Part shown: positions 1-9,104 of the stretch, piece by piece
Layout: each line of letters opens with the position of its first letter
Position numbering within the stretch: the first letter of the stretch is position 1
Assembly: GCA_937900285.1 (NCBI GenBank)
Contig: CALCEM010000002.1
Location: forward strand, 1-40,426
Source: an uncultured Fretibacterium sp.
GTDB lineage: Bacteria > Synergistota > Synergistia > Synergistales > Aminobacteriaceae
Direction: 5' to 3'
DNA: 40,426 nucleotides
The notes under the pieces: generated by a model
Databases searched by the model: none
Told to the model about the DNA's origin: nothing
Seen by the model: the letters and a program-made list of their open reading frames with translations, nothing else
Made by a program: the position numbers and the translations under genes

Positions 1-223
1 CCCCCTCCTCCTCATCAAGTTTATACGATTCAGCAATTTTTTTAGCCAATGATCTGAAACGCAAATTTAAATCAAAATATAAAAGTTTAATTCTAAACTC
101 AAAATTCATAATGCTAATGCCAAACAACTTATTTGGTATATCACACAATCTCAACGCTATACCAATCAAATCACCATGACCTAAACAGTCAGTTAAAGTT
201 CTAAATTTCTTTTTTATATTCAT
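1..223 (-). CDS. Unknown protein, N-terminal part only (cut by window edge)
   Basis: Reading the minus strand from an ATG at 223 gives an open frame of 74 codons that runs off the window start. A GGGAGGT Shine-Dalgarno lies about 11 bases upstream, which supports the start. The protein begins MNIKKKFRTLTDCLGHGD, is basic with hydrophobic patches, and ends at the edge in a run of Glu codons (GAG repeats then G5). I do not recognise a family. It lies downstream of and on the same strand as a capsular glycosyltransferase, so a role in surface polysaccharide synthesis is possible but is only inferred from position. Confidence 0.55.
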   Translation of the reverse strand, partial: MNIKKKFRTLTDCLGHGDLIGIALRLCDIPNKLFGISIMNFEFRIKLLYFDLNLRFRSLAKKIAESYKLDEEEG

Positions 224-284
224 AGCCTTTTATGACCTCCCAGTAATTCACTAGATCAAATTAATTTAATTTTACACGCAAATT

Positions 285-1225
285 TTAATATTTTGATCGG
301 CCGGAAATTAAATAATTAAATAATGTATCATCTGTTAAATTTCTATTTCCTGCGTACGTCAATTTATGAAAATCACTCATATCCGCAAATTTTTTCATTA
401 AGTCATCTGAATATTTGTCCCATAATCCTTTAAATTGCATTTGATGAGGAATCTGATTTGAAATGAACGGAACTTCATCCCAAATGTAATTATATTTTTG
501 CGCTGATAATTTTAACATCATGTGAAACGCAAAATAATCAATCAAAAAATTATATTTTTTCCAGTATTCAAATAATAAATCTCTCGTTAATTTTAAAATA
601 GGATTGTCCTTGTCTGAAACAATAAACCAACTTGACGAAACACACCAGCCATTATCCTCGCGCCTGAACATAAAAAAAGGCTGATGCATAATATTTTCAA
701 ATTTCCGCCCCGTACAATAAACTGTCGAATCGCACCATGTCCCGCCGTGATTTATGAGCAACTGTAATCTTAATAAATCGCTAAAATGTGTATTTGAAAT
801 TATGCCGTCACGATATTTCTCTAAAATATATTCTGGAAAGTTTACGTAATTATATAAATTATTATTGTCAATCGTTATTATTTTTTTATCTGGATGCCAT
901 TTCTGGAGGGATTTAAGACAAACTTTACAAATTTCAGGAGCATTCTCTAAACCTTGAAGCCAGCTCCACCAAATAATATTATCGTGAGATTGTACCCCCC
1001 CTGTGAATTATACGTATAATTAGAATTTTTGATCACATGATCAAATTCTTTTTTGAGATGAGTACATTTTATTTTGCGCTGAAAATTAATTATTTTGGGA
1101 TTTCTCATAATAATATTTTTAATCCTTCTCATAAAATTAATAAACATTTTTATAATTCCTTTTACATCCCCACTGAATAATAATTTAATAAACTTCTTAA
1201 ACTTTTTCGCAATTTTGTTTAACAT
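285..1225 (-). pseudogene. Capsular polysaccharide glycosyltransferase (Caps_synth/GT32-like), frameshifted at a G7 run
   Basis: Two overlapping reading frames together make one protein of about 313 residues. The first starts at ATG 1225 (GAGGT five bases upstream; the in-frame TTG at 1237 overlaps that site and is less likely) and runs to a stop after 947. The second is open from the G run at 995-1001 to 285. Joined, they read ...SQGG-VQSHDNIIWWSWLQGLENAP, then a nucleotide-sugar binding region HFSDLLRLQLLINHGGTWCDST, which matches the Caps_synth family (IWW-W-QG, then SD-LR and GG-W-D). Such enzymes transfer sugars during capsule or LPS synthesis in the cytoplasm. Adding one G (eight instead of seven) restores the full frame. 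The break may be a true mutation, a phase-variable OFF state, slippage or a sequencing error; sequence alone cannot tell. Confidence 0.85.
995..1001 (-). repeat. Seven-base G tract (coding strand) at the frameshift
   Basis: A run of seven C on the plus strand, G on the coding strand, sits exactly where the two glycosyltransferase frames meet. In the upstream frame it reads CAG GGG GGG TAC, which also matches the X-XXY-YYZ layout of a -1 slippery site. One extra G gives CAG GGG GGG GTA and continues into the conserved domain. Confidence 0.85.
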
Positions 1226-1258
1226 GATGTACCTCAAATATCACTAAAATACTAAATC

Positions 1259-1280
1259 TCCCGACCCTCACGAGCCGGGA
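1259..1280 (-). terminator. Possible terminator after rpsA
   Basis: An inverted repeat TCCCGAC / GCCGGGA (seven pairs with one G-U) with an eight-base loop lies just past the rpsA stop. On the minus strand it is followed by GATTTAGTATTTTAG, which is T-rich but not a clean T run. It fits the end of the miaA-ispH-rpsA unit. Confidence 0.5.
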
Positions 1281-1303
1281 TATTAAATTAACAAATTAAA
1301 AAT

Positions 1304-2989
1304 TTATTCTTCTGCGCTCCAATTCGCATCCTTAAACGCTTCCGCAAATGGATTATACGCAATCCCTTCTGCATCATCATCCGTATAACTCGTATTTTCG
1401 CGAACAGGTTTAGCACGAGGCTTTTTATTTGGACGTTCACGACGCTCAGATTTTTCGGGCTTATTTGATCTTTCACCGCGATCACGTTGACGATTTTCAC
1501 GGCGTTGAGGTTTATTCTCCGCAACCTCTTCACGCTCAATATTTTCAACTTCGGGAGCTGGTTCAGGTTCCGGCTCAAGCGCACTCAGTGATAACCTCAT
1601 ACGACGCTGCGAAGGATCAACTTCCAAAATTCTCGCAGTCACTTCCTGCCCTTCGCTCAAAATTTCACCGGGCTTCCCTACATGTTTACGGCTCAATTGC
1701 GAAATATGTATTAAAGCCTCCACACCCTCTTCAACTTGAACAAATGCACCAAAATCTGCAAGCCTCACAACTTTTACAGGAATATCCTGCCCAGCTTGAT
1801 AACGCTGCTCAATATCTTTCCAAGGATCGTTTAACTGTTTACAGCCTAAGCTAATGCGCTTTTTTTCCGGCTCAATCTCAAGCACTAAAGCCTCAACCTC
1901 TTGACCACGCTTCAATACATCACGTGGACGGCGAATCCTGGTCCAGCTTATATCGCCAACATGTATTAAACCTTCGATGCCCGGCTCAATCTCAACAAAT
2001 GCACCGAAATCCGTCATGTTAGTAACAACACCCTTAACCGTATCGCCCTGATGTATGCGCTCCGTAACATTGTCCCAAGGATCTCCGGTAACTTGTTTAA
2101 TGCTCAATGAAATTCTATCGTGCTCCCGATCAATTCCAATAACTTTTACCGTGACTTTGTCGCCCTTCTTAAATAATTCACGCATCTTAAAATTACGCTT
2201 CCAAGTTATTTCCGTGACATGTACAAGACCGTCCATCGTTCCGAGCGTTACAAAAATTCCAAAATCTGTAATGCTGTTTATTTCGCCCTCTTTTATATCG
2301 CCCTCATGGACTTGGCTGTAAAATTGTTCTTTCTTTTCGTTCTCAATTTGCTCCAAAAGTTCACGGCGCGAAAAAACTAAACGGTGCTTGCGTCTGTCCT
2401 TGTCTAAAACTTTTACCTCAAGTTCACGCCCGATAAAATTAGACGGGTTTACTCCGCGTCCGGTTAAAGTTAAATGCGACACCGGGATAAATCCTTCAAT
2501 CCCAGCATACTCAACAGTTAAACCACATTTAATGCGTTCCGTTCCTTTGTTTGGGATGTTTATATCTTTTTCCTGAACGCGAATGCCCTTTACTGTAACT
2601 TTGTTATTTGCTTCAGATAATTTTTTCTCAAGCTCGGCCCATCTCTTATCAAGTTCATGATGCCAACGGTTTAAAATTAATTGAGCTTCTTCGCCGTTAC
2701 GTACGCTGACGACTTCGACTTGAATTTGTTCGCCTGGTTTTGGTTTTTCGCCGGTATCTATCAAAGGACGGTGCGTCCATTCTCTTTCGGGAATAATTCC
2801 CTCGCATTTAAATCCAACGTCGATTAAAAGTCCGTTCTCGTTTTCTCCGATTACTGTACCGATTCGAGTTTCACCCTTACGAATTTCCGTGCTTGCTTCG
2901 TACTGGTCGAGAACTTCCTGCATTGTTTCAGGTTCATGCGTTTCATTTTCGTTTGTAGTTGCTGTATTTAAATTTTCCTGCTGATCCAT
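1304..2989 (-). CDS. rpsA: 30S ribosomal protein S1
   Basis: The 561-residue protein binds mRNA on the small ribosomal subunit. I count five S1 (OB-fold) repeats: a divergent first (about 40-107), a second with GFIPVSHL (about 130-212), and three clear ones with DFGIFV, DFGAFV and DFGAFV and the matching GLVHV, GLIHV and ALIHI strands (about 228-471). E. coli S1 has six. A charged, Pro/Glu/Arg-rich tail of about 90 residues follows. The start ATG at 2989 has AAGGGGG upstream with a rather long spacer. It lies 31 bases after ispH; an ispH-S1 neighbourhood or fusion is common in Firmicutes and related phyla. Housekeeping function is secure; whether it is a true S1 or an S1-like RNA-binding protein of the IspH-linked kind is less sure. 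Confidence 0.93.
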   Translation of the reverse strand: MDQQENLNTATTNENETHEPETMQEVLDQYEASTEIRKGETRIGTVIGENENGLLIDVGFKCEGIIPEREWTHRPLIDTGEKPKPGEQIQVEVVSVRNGEEAQLILNRWHHELDKRWAELEKKLSEANNKVTVKGIRVQEKDINIPNKGTERIKCGLTVEYAGIEGFIPVSHLTLTGRGVNPSNFIGRELEVKVLDKDRRKHRLVFSRRELLEQIENEKKEQFYSQVHEGDIKEGEINSITDFGIFVTLGTMDGLVHVTEITWKRNFKMRELFKKGDKVTVKVIGIDREHDRISLSIKQVTGDPWDNVTERIHQGDTVKGVVTNMTDFGAFVEIEPGIEGLIHVGDISWTRIRRPRDVLKRGQEVEALVLEIEPEKKRISLGCKQLNDPWKDIEQRYQAGQDIPVKVVRLADFGAFVQVEEGVEALIHISQLSRKHVGKPGEILSEGQEVTARILEVDPSQRRMRLSLSALEPEPEPAPEVENIEREEVAENKPQRRENRQRDRGERSNKPEKSERRERPNKKPRAKPVRENTSYTDDDAEGIAYNPFAEAFKDANWSAEE

Positions 2990-3020
2990 TTAGAATCAAT
3001 CCCCCTTAATCGCTGACCGC

Positions 3021-3878
3021 TTAAATTTTTGCGATCTTATTTGTTATTTCTGTTATGAGCCATTCGGGTGTACTTGCGCCCGCAGCTATTCCAACAGAGT
3101 TTTTATTTACAAACCATTTTAAATTTTTTTCCACTTCGTCGCTGTCCTCAATCCATAAAACTTTTACGCCTTCTGATTCTATTATGTCGCGTAATTTTCC
3201 GGTATTTGCACTTTCACGACCTCCTATTAAAATTACTCCGTCTATGTCATTATTATTTCTCACTAATTCCCGTGCTGATTCCTGACGCTCTGATGTCGCT
3301 TTACAAATAGTATTACAGACGTGAAGCTCGTTGCATTTGTTCACTAAAATTTTCGCTACTTCGCTTAATCTCGTTTCGCGTTGAGTGGTCTGCGATATCA
3401 AAGCAATTTTATTTTTTTTCGCTAAATTTTCGGCCTCGACCTCGTTCGCAACAACTTCAAAATTATTATTATTGCCGTTTATGTGTCCTATTATTCCTTT
3501 TATTTCAGGGTGATTTTTATCGCCGAGCAGAACTATAAAATAATTTTTACGCGAAAATTCTCCGGCCATGTCTTGAGCTTTTTTCACAAATGGGCATGTC
3601 ATATCCGTAACTTGTATATTTTTTGATTTAAGTTCTTCAACGACTTTTAAACTTTCACCGTGAGCGCGTATTAAAACTTTTGAGCCTGAAGGAATTTCAT
3701 CAGCTGACTTCGCAACACGCAAACCAATATTTTTTAAGCGCGCAACCTCCTGCGGATTATGAATCGGTAAACCTATCGTCCAAACTTCAGAATTATTTTT
3801 TAATGCCTCACTGATCGCATCTACAGCCCTCTTAACGCCAAAACAAAAACCAGCATGACCCGCTTTTATTATTTTCAT
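3021..3878 (-). CDS. ispH: 4-hydroxy-3-methylbut-2-enyl diphosphate reductase
   Basis: This 285-residue cytoplasmic 4Fe-4S enzyme makes isopentenyl and dimethylallyl diphosphate in the last step of the MEP isoprenoid pathway. The N terminus KAGHAGFCFGVKRAVD carries the first cluster Cys (C12); later come RAHGES, DMTCPFVKKAQ with the second Cys, SQTTQRET and the third Cys in the CNTICKATSERQ region. Length is usual for the family. Its start overlaps the miaA stop (ATGA at 3875-3878), so the two are translationally linked. The pairing is sensible because MiaA uses the dimethylallyl diphosphate that IspH makes. Confidence 0.97.
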   Translation of the reverse strand: MKIIKAGHAGFCFGVKRAVDAISEALKNNSEVWTIGLPIHNPQEVARLKNIGLRVAKSADEIPSGSKVLIRAHGESLKVVEELKSKNIQVTDMTCPFVKKAQDMAGEFSRKNYFIVLLGDKNHPEIKGIIGHINGNNNNFEVVANEVEAENLAKKNKIALISQTTQRETRLSEVAKILVNKCNELHVCNTICKATSERQESARELVRNNNDIDGVILIGGRESANTGKLRDIIESEGVKVLWIEDSDEVEKNLKWFVNKNSVGIAAGASTPEWLITEITNKIAKI

Positions 3879-4816
3879 GAATTATTTTGCTCCAGATGTT
3901 TTTTTATTTCGCTTAAAATTTCCGACTCGCTTAAATTTTCCGAAACGTTAAACCATTTAGCAGGCTCAAATTTTTTAAACCAGGTCTCCTGCCTTCTGCA
4001 AAATGCTTTTGTTCGAGAAATTGAATTTATTAAAGCTTCGTCCAATGAAATTTTATTCTGATGAAATTCTATTAATTCCCGATAGCCCAAACCTTTTAAC
4101 GGGTTAAATCTTGAATCAAATCCATTTTTTAAAAGCCATTCGACTTCCTCAACAAATCCGTTTTTAAATTCATCGGTTAATCTGTCGGAAATTCTTTTAA
4201 ATAATTCTTCGCGCGGCCGGGTTAAGCCTATGTATAAAATTTCAAATCCGTAATCGCGTTTTTCGCCCTCGTTAAAAATTTCTGATGGCGATTTCCCCGT
4301 CAATTCGTAAATTTCCAGCGCTCTCGTTACTCGTCTTGTGTCGTTCACGTGTAATCTGTCAGCCGTAACGGGATCAACTTCAGCGAGCCGCATATGTAAA
4401 AGTTCCGCACCTTGAGAATTTGCTAAACCTTCATATTTTGCTCTTACATTTTCATCTGTTGGAAGTTCCGAATTTAAAGCACCATGAAACAACGCGTAAT
4501 AATAAAACGGAGTTCCGCCGACAAATAACGGGATTTTATTTCTGGAATAAATGCGCTTTACGATCTTTGAAACTTTTTCCGAGAAGTCCGAAACTGAAAA
4601 TTTTTCATCAGGATCAGCAACATCGATCATATGATGCGGAATTTCACGGCGAATCTCACATGAAACTTTATCCGTACCTATGTCCATGTATCTGTATACC
4701 TGACGCGAATCGACAGAAATTATTTCGGCACTCAAGCTCCCCGCAATCGAAATACTTAAATCAGTTTTCCCAACTGCTGTCGGACCTATTATCGCCACTA
4801 CCGGCTGTCGGTTCAT
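3875..4816 (-). CDS. miaA: tRNA dimethylallyltransferase
   Basis: MiaA adds a dimethylallyl group to A37 of tRNAs that read codons beginning with U. The 313-residue protein shows the P-loop IIGPTAVGKTDLS (about 9-21), ISVDSRQVYRYMDIGTDK, HHMIDVADP, FVGGTPFYYYAL and a C-terminal RTKAFCRRQETWF, all hallmark segments in the usual order. The ATG at 4816 is preceded by AAGGGAAAG. It is the first gene of the minus-strand unit miaA-ispH-rpsA and is divergent from the DUF3798 gene; a promoter candidate lies upstream. Confidence 0.97.
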   Translation of the reverse strand: MNRQPVVAIIGPTAVGKTDLSISIAGSLSAEIISVDSRQVYRYMDIGTDKVSCEIRREIPHHMIDVADPDEKFSVSDFSEKVSKIVKRIYSRNKIPLFVGGTPFYYYALFHGALNSELPTDENVRAKYEGLANSQGAELLHMRLAEVDPVTADRLHVNDTRRVTRALEIYELTGKSPSEIFNEGEKRDYGFEILYIGLTRPREELFKRISDRLTDEFKNGFVEEVEWLLKNGFDSRFNPLKGLGYRELIEFHQNKISLDEALINSISRTKAFCRRQETWFKKFEPAKWFNVSENLSESEILSEIKKHLEQNNS

Positions 4817-4866
4817 AAATAAAACTTTCCCTTAAAGAAATATTTTGAATTAGCACAATGCGAGAG

Positions 4867-4893
4867 ATTATAACACAAAATTTTACACGTCAA
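4867..4893 (-). promoter_or_regulatory. Promoter candidate for miaA-ispH-rpsA
   Basis: On the minus strand TTGACG (4893-4888) and a perfect TATAAT (4872-4867) are separated by 15 bases, which is short of the ideal 17. It lies about 50 bases upstream of miaA in the divergent intergenic region. Confidence 0.5.
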
Positions 4894-4919
4894 TAATTTT
4901 TTATTTCAAATTTTATATT

Positions 4920-4928
4920 TGTTATAAT
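4920..4928 (+). promoter_or_regulatory. Extended -10 promoter candidate for the DUF3798 ABC operon
   Basis: TGT-TATAAT is a consensus extended -10 element 37 bases upstream of the start codon. No good -35 hexamer is visible, which is acceptable for extended -10 promoters. Confidence 0.5.
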
Positions 4929-4965
4929 TTTAATCGCAAATTCATTTCATTCTTAAGGAGGAAAT

Positions 4966-6195
4966 ATGATCTTGAAAAAATTTGTATGCATGTTAATGGC
5001 TTTGTTTATGCTCGTTAATATTTGTGCTGCATTTGCTGAAGATGCTCCGTTTCATATTGGCGTGGTAACTGGTACAGTCTCACAATCCGAAGACGATTTA
5101 CGCGGAGCTGAACTCATGATCAAAATGTACGGCGATGCTTCAAAAGGCGGAATGATTACCCACATCACTTACCCCGATAATTTCCCGTCCGAACAGGAAA
5201 CAACTATCAGCCAAATTTTAGGACTCGCAGACGATCCAAAAATGAGGGTAATCGTCGTAAATCAAGCAGTGCCCGGAACAGCTGAAGCATTCAGAAGAAT
5301 CCGCGAAAAACGTAACGACATTTTATTAATTGCCGGTGAACCTCACGAAGATCCCGGAGTAATTTCCGAAGCCGCAGACATTTCAGCTCATACTGATCAC
5401 ATCGGAAGAGGTTACACGATCCCTCTCGGTGCTCAAAAAATGGGCGCAAAAACTTTTGTTCACATTTCATTCCCTAGACATATGAGCTACGAAACTTTAG
5501 GTTTACGCCGCGCAATCATGGAAGAAGCTTGCAAAGATTTGGGGATTAAATTTGTTTTCGAAACAGCTCCAGACCCAACCAGCGATGTAGGAATGGCAGG
5601 AGCACAGCAATATATTCTCGAAAATATGCCGGCTTGGATCGAAAAATACGGAAAAGATGCCGCGTTCTTCTGCACAAATGACGGACATACTGAGCCATTG
5701 TTAAAGCAAGTCGCAAAAATTGGCGGTTATTTCGTTGAAGCAGATTTACCTTCGCCGTTAATGGGTTATCCCGGAGCTTTGGGAATCGATTTAAAAGAAG
5801 AGCAGGGAGACTGGATCGCAATCCTTAAAAAAGTTGAAGACGCTGTAATTGAAGCAGGCGGTAAAGATCGTATGGGAACTTGGGCATTTTCTTGGGGCTA
5901 TACTACAACGGCAGGACTCGTCGAATACGGTAAAAGATTTATCGAGGGAACTGCTAAAGGAAAATTAGGAACTGCTCAAGCGTTAAGAGATTTGCGTGAA
6001 GCTTATGACACATTTTGTCCCGGAGCACATTGGGGCGCAAGTTATTTCACCGATGCAGTAAGCGGAGTGAGAAACACTAAATTTATTTTATTGCGTCAAG
6101 ACACTTATGTATTTGGAAAAGGTTATTTAGGTCTTGCAGATGTTGAAGTGCCGGAAAAATATTTTCATATACGTATGACTCCAGCAGCCGAATAA
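4966..6195 (+). CDS. DUF3798-type periplasmic binding protein of an ABC importer
   Basis: The 409-residue protein starts with a signal peptide (MILKKF, a hydrophobic stretch, cleavage near AFAEDA), so it acts outside the inner membrane. The body begins HIGVVTGTVSQSEDDLRGAE and has the look of a periplasmic binding fold; I place it in the DUF3798 family from overall resemblance. AAGGAGG lies four bases before the ATG. It is followed by a double-ABC ATPase and two RbsC-type permeases, which makes it the substrate-binding part of that importer even though a terminator-like hairpin separates them (a usual way to make excess binding protein). The solute is unknown; nucleosides or sugars are plausible because the ATPase and permeases are of that class. 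Confidence 0.8.
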   Translation: MILKKFVCMLMALFMLVNICAAFAEDAPFHIGVVTGTVSQSEDDLRGAELMIKMYGDASKGGMITHITYPDNFPSEQETTISQILGLADDPKMRVIVVNQAVPGTAEAFRRIREKRNDILLIAGEPHEDPGVISEAADISAHTDHIGRGYTIPLGAQKMGAKTFVHISFPRHMSYETLGLRRAIMEEACKDLGIKFVFETAPDPTSDVGMAGAQQYILENMPAWIEKYGKDAAFFCTNDGHTEPLLKQVAKIGGYFVEADLPSPLMGYPGALGIDLKEEQGDWIAILKKVEDAVIEAGGKDRMGTWAFSWGYTTTAGLVEYGKRFIEGTAKGKLGTAQALRDLREAYDTFCPGAHWGASYFTDAVSGVRNTKFILLRQDTYVFGKGYLGLADVEVPEKYFHIRMTPAAE

Positions 6196-6230
6196 AATAA
6201 TATTTTCGTAATTTTTTATAATTTTATAAT

Positions 6231-6278
6231 AAGGGAGTGCGTATTAATTTTTAAATTCTGCGCATTCCTTTTTTTTTA
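6231..6278 (+). terminator. Intrinsic terminator or attenuator between binding protein and ATPase genes
   Basis: Stem AGGGAGTGCG (6232-6241) pairs with CGCATTCCTT (6261-6270) over ten pairs, two of them G-U, followed by eight T. The downstream ATPase starts only 40 bases later, so partial read-through is likely. Confidence 0.75.
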
Positions 6279-6318
6279 TTTTTTTAATTTAATATAATTT
6301 ATTCGAGGTGAAAAAATT

Positions 6319-7989
6319 TTGTCAGATTTAAATAACAAAAATACTCCCCTTTTAACTCTCGAAAACATCGGAAAAGATTTTTACGGAAACAGAGTTTTAA
6401 GCGGAATAAATTTTTCAATTGAGGCAGGCGAAATTTTAGGACTTGTCGGCGAAAATGGCGCAGGTAAATCTACACTGTTAAATATTCTTTTCGGAATGCC
6501 CGTAATAAATTCAACTGGAGGCCATGAAGGTAAAATATTTTTGGACGGTAAACCAGTTAATTTTACTTCGCCCACTCAAGCCCTAGCAGCCGGCATCGGT
6601 ATGGTTCATCAGGAATTTTCATTGATACCGGGCTTCACTGCAACTGAAAATATTTTGTTGAATCGCGAAGATTTGAACCCGTCATCAATGAGTTATATTT
6701 TTAGTGAACGCGTCTCAACTTTAAACCGCGATGCAATGGAACAAAGAGCAAGAGCAGCAATACACACACTCGGAGTAAATATCGATCCGGATATGAAAAT
6801 CAGCGAGATGCCTGTCGGATATAAACAATTTATAGAAATAGCGCGGGAAATTGATCGAAAAAATACGAGATTATTATTTCTTGACGAACCGACAGCAGTT
6901 TTAACTGAAAGTGAAGCAGATATTTTATTGATTGCCCTGAAAAAATTGGCGCGTTCCGGCATAGCAATAGTATTTATTTCGCACAGGCTCAACGAAGTAA
7001 AAGACTTATGCAACAGAATAATAATTTTACGCGACGGAAAACTCGTAAAAGATTCGCCGGCTTTTGATTTATCAGTGAGGGAAATTGCTTCGCTGATGGT
7101 CGGGCGCGAAAATAAAACAGAAAATCAAAATTTAAATAACGACACCGAACAAAAAAATAATAACGATGATTCAGACGATGAGAATTTAAAATCAAAACGC
7201 AAAAAAATTAAACCTGCTCTCAAAGTTGAACATTTATGGGTGGATATGCCTGGCGAAACTGTTCGGGATGTTTCATTTGAAGTTAAGCGCGGTGAAATTT
7301 TCGGAATCGGCGGACTTGCAGGACACGGAAAATTAGGGATTCCAAACGGCATAATGGGTTTATATCCGGCTGGCGGAAAAGTTAGATTATTGGGGAAAAA
7401 ATTAAAATTGAATCAACCCCGGCAGGCTTTAAATCGTAAAATGGCTTTTGTCTCTGAAGATCGTCGCGGAGTTGGTTTATTACTTGATGAGCCTCTCGAC
7501 TGGAATATAACATTCACGGCCATGCAGGTGCAAGGAAGATTTTTAATCGGGATTCCCGGAATATTTCAGCTTCGGAACGAATTCGCAATGAAGAGGACTG
7601 CTAAAAAATTTATTGATGCTCTCGAAATTAAATGCACCGGATCAAACCAGAAAGCCGGAGAATTATCAGGAGGCAATCAACAAAAAGTATGTTTAGCAAA
7701 AGCATTCGTTTTAAAACCTGAAGTATTATTAATTTGCGAACCGACCAGAGGCATCGATATTGGCGCTAAAAATTTAGTGCTCGATACTATACGCGAATAC
7801 AACAAAAAAAATAATACGACAATAATTATTACGAGTTCAGAGCTTGAAGAGTTGCGCTCCGTTTGTAATCGTGTAGCAATTGTTGACGAAGGGAAGATCG
7901 CGGGAATTTTACCGGCATCAAGTCCTGCGGAAGAATTTGGAATGTTAATGATGGGACAAAATAATACGGAGGAGGTTGAAAATTTATAA
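6319..7989 (+). CDS. ABC transporter ATP-binding protein, two ATPase domains (sugar/nucleoside type)
   Basis: The 556-residue cytoplasmic protein powers the importer. Domain 1 has Walker A GENGAGKST (44-52), Q-loop MVHQEFSL, Walker B LLFLDEPTAV and FISHRLNEV. Domain 2 has the degenerate P-loop GGLAGHGKLG, signature LSGGNQQKVCLAK and Walker B LLICEPTRGIDIGAK. This unequal pairing is normal for the RbsA/MglA/NupO class. Odd: the linker (about 262-300) is long and rich in Asn, Asp, Glu and Lys. The start is TTG with GAGGTG eight bases upstream. The stop shares a base with the next ATG (TAATG), so the genes are translationally coupled. Confidence 0.92.
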   Translation: MSDLNNKNTPLLTLENIGKDFYGNRVLSGINFSIEAGEILGLVGENGAGKSTLLNILFGMPVINSTGGHEGKIFLDGKPVNFTSPTQALAAGIGMVHQEFSLIPGFTATENILLNREDLNPSSMSYIFSERVSTLNRDAMEQRARAAIHTLGVNIDPDMKISEMPVGYKQFIEIAREIDRKNTRLLFLDEPTAVLTESEADILLIALKKLARSGIAIVFISHRLNEVKDLCNRIIILRDGKLVKDSPAFDLSVREIASLMVGRENKTENQNLNNDTEQKNNNDDSDDENLKSKRKKIKPALKVEHLWVDMPGETVRDVSFEVKRGEIFGIGGLAGHGKLGIPNGIMGLYPAGGKVRLLGKKLKLNQPRQALNRKMAFVSEDRRGVGLLLDEPLDWNITFTAMQVQGRFLIGIPGIFQLRNEFAMKRTAKKFIDALEIKCTGSNQKAGELSGGNQQKVCLAKAFVLKPEVLLICEPTRGIDIGAKNLVLDTIREYNKKNNTTIIITSSELEELRSVCNRVAIVDEGKIAGILPASSPAEEFGMLMMGQNNTEEVENL

Positions 7990-9104
7990 TGATCGGCAAA
8001 TTTATAGAAAATGCAGGCTGGCCGAGGATAATAATAGCTTTATTTTTAGCTGGATTATTTTGCGCTGCTCCATTTGTTGGGGTTCGTGTCGACACTTCAT
8101 TATCAAATACTCTCGTGAGATTTGGGATGAATGGCGTAATGGTTTTAGCAATGATCCCGATGGTACAAGCTGGATGCGGTTTAAATTTTGGTTTACCGCT
8201 TGGAATAATAGCCGGCTTATTGGGTGCAACGCTTTCGATTGAATGGAACGAGGAAATTTTTAAAAAAATAATTGAGTTATCAGCGCAATATAAAATTACA
8301 TGGCTGAACGCGGAATTTTTAAATTTACATCATGATGCGATCAGTTTTGCTTCAGCGATAATAATAGCTGTTCCGATCGTTGCAATTTTGGGATGGTTTT
8401 ACGGAAAATTATTAAACCGGGTTAAGGGCGATGAAATGATGATCGCGACTTATGTAGGATTTTCTTCAGTGTCATTTATGTGTATAGCTTGGCTGTTGCT
8501 GCCTTATAAAAATCCGACGATGGTTTGGGGATATGCCGGCAAAGGTTTAAGGACGACGATCAGCGTTGAGGGTTATTGGCTTCATGTTTTAAGCGACAGT
8601 TTAGCGATTGACATAAACGAACATTTAAGAATACCGACGGGAATGTTAATATTTTTTGCGGTAATGGCGTTAATAGTTTGGATATTCATGCGTTCAAAAA
8701 CCGGGACGGCAATAACAGCAGTAGGATCAAATCCTGAATTTGCGAGGGCTTCAGGTGTAAACGTTGATCATATGCGTACAATTTCCGTAATGCTTTCGAC
8801 AATTCTCGGAGCGATCGGAATAATAGTTTATGAGCAGAGTTTTGGATTTATTCAATTATATATGGGACCGTTTTACATGGCGTTACCTGCAGTAGCTTCG
8901 ATATTATTGGGCGGAGCGAGTGTGAACAAAGCAGGAATTTTAAATGTAATAGTCGGAACATTTTTATTTCAAGGAATTTTAACGATGACCCCATCTGTAA
9001 TAAATAGTTATTTGCAGACGGATATGTCGGAGGTAATAAGATTAATCGTGAGCAACGGAATGATTTTATATGCGTTAACGAGAAAGGTGCGTGCTGGAAG
9101 ATGA
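7989..9104 (+). CDS. ABC transporter permease 1 (RbsC/BPD_transp_2 type)
   Basis: This 371-residue membrane protein has about nine hydrophobic segments and the family segment SGVNVDHMRTISVMLSTILG followed by LPAVASILLGGASV. It would form half of the translocation pore. Its ATG overlaps the ATPase stop by one base, with GGAGGTTG upstream, and its own stop overlaps the start of permease 2 (ATGA). A pair of different permeases with one double ATPase is the layout of nucleoside (BmpA/NupNOPQ-like) importers. Confidence 0.9.
   Translation: MIGKFIENAGWPRIIIALFLAGLFCAAPFVGVRVDTSLSNTLVRFGMNGVMVLAMIPMVQAGCGLNFGLPLGIIAGLLGATLSIEWNEEIFKKIIELSAQYKITWLNAEFLNLHHDAISFASAIIIAVPIVAILGWFYGKLLNRVKGDEMMIATYVGFSSVSFMCIAWLLLPYKNPTMVWGYAGKGLRTTISVEGYWLHVLSDSLAIDINEHLRIPTGMLIFFAVMALIVWIFMRSKTGTAITAVGSNPEFARASGVNVDHMRTISVMLSTILGAIGIIVYEQSFGFIQLYMGPFYMALPAVASILLGGASVNKAGILNVIVGTFLFQGILTMTPSVINSYLQTDMSEVIRLIVSNGMILYALTRKVRAGR

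Noticed and set aside
1429..1854. Open frame of 141 codons on the plus strand inside rpsA
   Set aside because: It lies antisense to well-conserved S1 domains and has no family resemblance; a shadow frame.
7305..7345. Degenerate second Walker A in the ABC ATPase as a damaging mutation
   Set aside because: A weak second P-loop is normal for RbsA/MglA-type double ATPases.
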